64,000 nucleotides of DNA, taken from contig NZ_LMBX01000015.1 of NCBI RefSeq assembly GCF_001439605.1, positions 78,071 through 142,070 of the forward strand, written 5' to 3'. The notes beneath the pieces were generated by a model, which had not been told where the DNA came from, did no database searches, and worked only from the letters and a program-made list of their open reading frames with translations. Both the position numbers and the translations under genes were made by a program. This DNA is from Cytobacillus praedii. Lineage in GTDB: Bacteria > Bacillota > Bacilli > Bacillales > Cytobacillaceae. Below, one piece after another: positions 60,939 through 64,000 of the stretch. Each line of letters opens with the position of its first letter. Position 1 is the stretch's first letter.

Positions 60939-61900
60939 CAAATTTGATGATATTTTATTAATTCCGACAAAACTTCAATCAGTCTTTTCTTAAGACTTAT
61001 TGGCTCAATAACTTTAATAGATTTATTGTACGGTAAAAGTAAATAAGGTACATATGTATGTATCATATCTTTTTCAAGAAGAAAAATTGCTTGATTTGAA
61101 GTCCGTTCTTGTAAATAATGTCCTAAAAACCAATGTTGGCAAATATCAGCCAATACACTTTTATCCCCACTAATAACCAAAGAAATAATCCCTTCCTTAT
61201 CTTCTATAGCTGGAAGAAGATTTTTTATAAAAAAGTCACGTGCTGAAAAATTTTCTGGCCTGTTAAACTTATTTTCAGTTAGCATTAGACTTTCAATTCG
61301 ATCTACTCTAAAACTACGGATATCATTTCTAAGATGACAAAATCCAATCAAATACCACTTATTATTCCAATAGATAATTCTGTACGGATCGACCAATCTA
61401 TAATTTAATTGCTTTTCGCCGCTTTTAGGGTAAAGAATTTTTACTGCGTACCCGTCAGCTAAGGCCTGCTCCAACTCCTTCAAAAAAGATTCCATAGAGA
61501 GAGAGCTTAATCGACTTATTACTTCAAGACTAGTTAAATGTTGGTTTATCTTTGATTCCTGCTCTTGATTTGAGTATTTACTTAGTTTTGAAATGGCCCT
61601 ATTTAGTGCTTCACCTCCATAATATCCGGCTTCTTCTGCAAAAACAGCAGCGTGAAATAGTGAAGTTTGTTCCTCAAAATCAAAAAAAAGAGGAGCCTCA
61701 ATAAAATTGTTCAATAAAGTGTATCCACCGTTATGTCCTGGTTCTGAAATTATAGGTACGCCACTTGTTGAAATTATATCAATATAACGATACACAGTCC
61801 TTATATTAATTTCCAATTTTTCAGAAATTTGTTTTGCAGTAATTTTTTCACCTGAACGAAGCATCCATAGAATTGCTAACATATTGTCAATTTTAGGCAT
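60938..61900 (-). CDS. HTH/WYL-domain transcriptional regulator (YafY-like)
   Basis: 320 residues. N-terminal winged HTH (KITAKQISEKLEINIRTVYRYI, near 18-39), a middle helical region, and a WYL domain (YRLVDPYRIIYWNNKWYLIGFCHLRNDIRSFRVDRI) with the WCX extension at the C-terminus. ATG 61900 has GAGGTGG upstream. Proteins of this layout sense small or nucleic-acid ligands. It precedes the DJ-1/PfpI gene and may repress it through the inverted repeat at 60904-60938. Confidence 0.9.
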   Translation of the reverse strand: MPKIDNMLAILWMLRSGEKITAKQISEKLEINIRTVYRYIDIISTSGVPIISEPGHNGGYTLLNNFIEAPLFFDFEEQTSLFHAAVFAEEAGYYGGEALNRAISKLSKYSNQEQESKINQHLTSLEVISRLSSLSMESFLKELEQALADGYAVKILYPKSGEKQLNYRLVDPYRIIYWNNKWYLIGFCHLRNDIRSFRVDRIESLMLTENKFNRPENFSARDFFIKNLLPAIEDKEGIISLVISGDKSVLADICQHWFLGHYLQERTSNQAIFLLEKDMIHTYVPYLLLPYNKSIKVIEPISLKKRLIEVLSELIKYHQI

Positions 61901-62134
61901 ATAATTCCACCTCTATATGAAATTTATTGTCTATTATACATTTCCGATTTTTGGTACTATGTTTTACATATATTAACTTATTCAACACTATTCAAAAACC
62001 CTTCTTATTAAACTAAACTGCACCGTTAGCATTCCTGTAGTGCGTTAATTTCGACTTTAAAAAAAATAGAACCCCTCAGTAAGATAAGAGTATAGACACC
62101 ACTCTAAAACTCAAATCTAAGGAGGAGCTCTTAT

Positions 62135-63409
62135 ATGAAGTTTAAAATGCAAGACAAACAAAATCAACTAATTGAAATAATTTCTGATAAACATCTTGTG
62201 GTTGGTATAGATATTGCCCAATTAACACATGTAGCACGAGCTGTAAACTATCGTGGTATAGTGGTCGGTGATCCTCTATCTTTTGAAAATAACGAAGATG
62301 GTTTTGCAAAGTTACTAGATTGGATTAACAAGTTGAAAAATGCGAAAGGTCTTGATACTGCAATCGTTGGTATGGAACCTACAGGGCATTATTGGTTAAA
62401 CCTGTCCCAATGGCTTTACGATCGAAACATTGATGTGGTAACTGTTAATCCCCACCTTGTTAAAAAGAACAAAGAAAACAGAGATAATACACAGTCCAAA
62501 AGTGACAAAAAAGACGCTCTAGTTATCGCTGATATGGTGAAGAATGGATATTATTCCTTTATTCGTCCAACTACAGAGGCTTTCGAAAAACTAAGAGTAT
62601 TGATGTCTAACCGAGATGTCATAGTTAAACGACATGTCAGTACTTCGAACCAAATCCATCGCTGGGTTGATATTATTTTCCCTGAACTTAGACAAGTTTT
62701 TAAAGACGTTACATGTAAAGGGGCAATCGTTACTCTCCGTTTATTCCCTACACCGAAAGAATTACGTTCAATGGAAGCTATAGATATCGTTACAGGGTGG
62801 AGAACAGAGATGAAGCGTCAACCTGGTATTAAAAAAGCAGAAGCACTCATTAAACTAGCTAAGAATTCTGTTGGTAATGATAAAGCACATGATGCATATA
62901 AATTACACCTAAAACAATTACTTGAAGAATTCGACCTCGCCACAAGCCAATTAGAAATAGTCGATAAAGAAGTATCTGAAGCTCTTGGAAGTATTACATT
63001 TACAGAAAAACTACTTAGTATAAAAGGATTAACAATCGTAATGTTAGGTGGCATTTTAGGTGAAACTGGTGACCTAAGTCAGTTCGCACATGGCAATTCT
63101 CTATTACGTCACGCGGGTTTACATCTAGTCGAGGCAAGCTCTGGTAAATGGAAAGGACAAATTGTCATTTCTAAGAGAGGAAGGTCTCGTCTAAGGCGAT
63201 TCTTATACCTAGCAACAATGTGTCTTGTGATGAACAATCCTGAGTTCAGAGAAATTCATGCCCATAATGTCAAAGTGAAGAAGATGAAAAAAATGAAATC
63301 CATTATGAAACTGATTGGTAAATTTGCAAGAATGATAGTAGGAATTGCCCGACATAATGAACCCTATTGTGCAGAAAAAGTCCACCCTTTGGCACCTTTA
63401 GCAGCATAA
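62135..63409 (+). CDS. IS110 family transposase (DEDD)
   Basis: 424 residues. RuvC-like DEDD domain: VVGIDIAQLTHVARAV (first Asp), IVGMEPTGHYW (Glu), SDKKDALVIADM (Asp pair). The C-terminal Tnp domain has LLSIKGLTIVMLGGILGETGDLSQF and the serine motif EASSGKWKGQIVISKRGRSRLRRFLY. IS110 transposases are RNA-guided serine/DEDD recombinases that use a bridge (seek) RNA made from the element's own non-coding end. ATG 62135 has AAGGAGGAGCT 8 bases upstream. Confidence 0.93.
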   Translation: MKFKMQDKQNQLIEIISDKHLVVGIDIAQLTHVARAVNYRGIVVGDPLSFENNEDGFAKLLDWINKLKNAKGLDTAIVGMEPTGHYWLNLSQWLYDRNIDVVTVNPHLVKKNKENRDNTQSKSDKKDALVIADMVKNGYYSFIRPTTEAFEKLRVLMSNRDVIVKRHVSTSNQIHRWVDIIFPELRQVFKDVTCKGAIVTLRLFPTPKELRSMEAIDIVTGWRTEMKRQPGIKKAEALIKLAKNSVGNDKAHDAYKLHLKQLLEEFDLATSQLEIVDKEVSEALGSITFTEKLLSIKGLTIVMLGGILGETGDLSQFAHGNSLLRHAGLHLVEASSGKWKGQIVISKRGRSRLRRFLYLATMCLVMNNPEFREIHAHNVKVKKMKKMKSIMKLIGKFARMIVGIARHNEPYCAEKVHPLAPLAA

Positions 63410-63439
63410 GTTAATTACCTTATAACTGAACATACGAAA

Positions 63440-63720
63440 TAGTATAAGTTGCTTTATTGAATGTTGGCTTATTCGTAGGATCTCAAAGAAAGCACGGAGT
63501 ACTGGAATACTTAAACATAAGGGCACAGACCCATACCTTTAGCAATACCGGCCTCCACCCCTTGGATAGGCATGACGAAGGAATGAAAGGGCAAAAGACC
63601 CGTTGAGACATGGGAGGGAAAGCCTCCAGAGACGGCGTGGAGAATGCGTGCAGTATATCATGGAAATAAATGGAGTTATAATTTACTCCTCTATTCCCGC
63701 ATGCCTTCATGTAGCCTTAT
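63440..63720 (+). ncRNA. Candidate guide (bridge/seek) RNA of the IS element
   Basis: Non-coding stretch after the transposase with several local hairpins: GGG-N7-CCC near 63590, GGAGG-GAAAG-CCTCC near 63613-63629, and a nested stem GGAA/TTCC with GGAGT/ACTCC near 63662-63697. In IS1111-type members the guide RNA is coded in the right end, as here. Exact ends not determined. Confidence 0.45.
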
Positions 63721-63745
63721 CTCTAATACTCATTCCATATATCCG

Positions 63746-64000
63746 TCATTGATCTTACATGTGGATTTGAAATCCTGCGAATAAGCGAGTATTTAAGAGT
63801 AAATTGAATTAAACTGAGGGAGTTTAAGTACATTTCTTCACAAGCTCACATAAATATCAAGTTTTGTTTATAGTCTTATTCCATTAGATGGACCTTTTCA
63901 TGAAGAAAGACGTTTACCTTATATCAGAATACCAGCTAATATGAGTCAACACTTTTCATTTAATGTTTTAAAATTAATCATGTTATAATAAATTTAGGCA
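63746..64000. other. Right edge of window, no gene seen
   Basis: The last 255 bases contain no supportable gene. A degenerate match to the terminator stretch at 37548-37590 occurs near 63893. Confidence 0.35.

Larger units (their letters stand above)
62070..63745 (+). mobile_element. IS110-superfamily insertion sequence (IS1111-like arrangement)
   Basis: One transposase gene with a short 5' flank and about 310 non-coding bases after it. Candidate subterminal inverted repeat: GAGTATAGA (62088-62096) and TCTAATACTC (63722-63731, one-base difference in length). Ends estimated, as the family makes no terminal inverted repeats or long target duplications. The gene is intact, so the element may be active. 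Confidence 0.75.

Noticed and set aside
63483..63710. 75-codon minus-strand ORF after the IS transposase
   Set aside because: It lies in the structured non-coding end of the element and has no ribosome site.

Overview
The window looks like chromosome from an endospore-forming, AT-rich Bacillaceae species (Bacillus sensu lato). The reasons are strong AGGAGG-type ribosome sites with many TTG and GTG starts, Bacillus-type gene families (PaiA/PaiB, PucR, RNase J, YxeA, DUF1259, DUF1272, CBO0543, DUF3231), a collagen-like exosporium-type protein, and abundant U-tailed terminators. No rRNA, tRNA or CRISPR array was seen. Only one insertion sequence looks intact.

Layout. 0-7.7 kb: a catabolic cluster on the minus strand. 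It holds a PucR regulator, two metal-dependent amidohydrolases, a sodium:solute symporter, a creatinase-like M24 protein and an M20 peptidase cut by the window edge. 7.7-19.6 kb: an accessory, gene-poor stretch of small spore-surface and small membrane proteins. It is mixed with decaying genes and internal duplications, including three remnants of one gene and two members of a 61/65-residue membrane family. 19.8-26.6 kb: an RNase J paralogue, a one-piece sigma factor/anti-sigma membrane protein, a DUF2089 operon and a lipoprotein. 27-37.5 kb: marR-paiA-paiB, acetyltransferase and kinase-like genes, an ABC transporter pair, an AraC/SDR pair and an AraC/EamA divergent pair.

37.6-44.4 kb is a drug-resistance neighbourhood: an Lsa-type ABC-F protein, a Cfr-type 23S rRNA methyltransferase, a short-chain dehydrogenase and a Bcr/CflA-type MFS pump. 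The ABC-F and Cfr genes each have a long leader with a promoter, a translatable short ORF and an intrinsic terminator before the gene. In both, an alternative pairing that would disrupt the terminator can be drawn. A third leader of this kind (51.7-52.0 kb) precedes a zinc-ribbon/S4-domain protein of unknown function at 51.2-51.7 kb. I regard these three leaders as the most interesting content: they suggest a regulon of ribosome-directed functions controlled by translation of leader ORFs, with the S4 protein as an undescribed member.

44.4-62 kb: an SMI1/KNR4 protein, quinol nitric oxide reductase with an FNR-type box about 41 bases upstream of its likely transcription start, several small hypothetical genes, an ArsR-like regulator with a 24-base palindrome, DUF3231, FabZ, a Tn554-type TnpC remnant, and a WYL regulator next to a DJ-1/PfpI gene with a 14+14 base inverted repeat between them. 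62.1-63.7 kb: an IS110-superfamily element with about 300 bases of structured non-coding DNA after its transposase, where an IS1111-type guide RNA would be expected.

Two copies of a 269-base intergenic repeat with imperfect terminal inverted repeats lie at 7.9 and 42.4 kb. All calls come from reading the sequence. No database or folding program was used.
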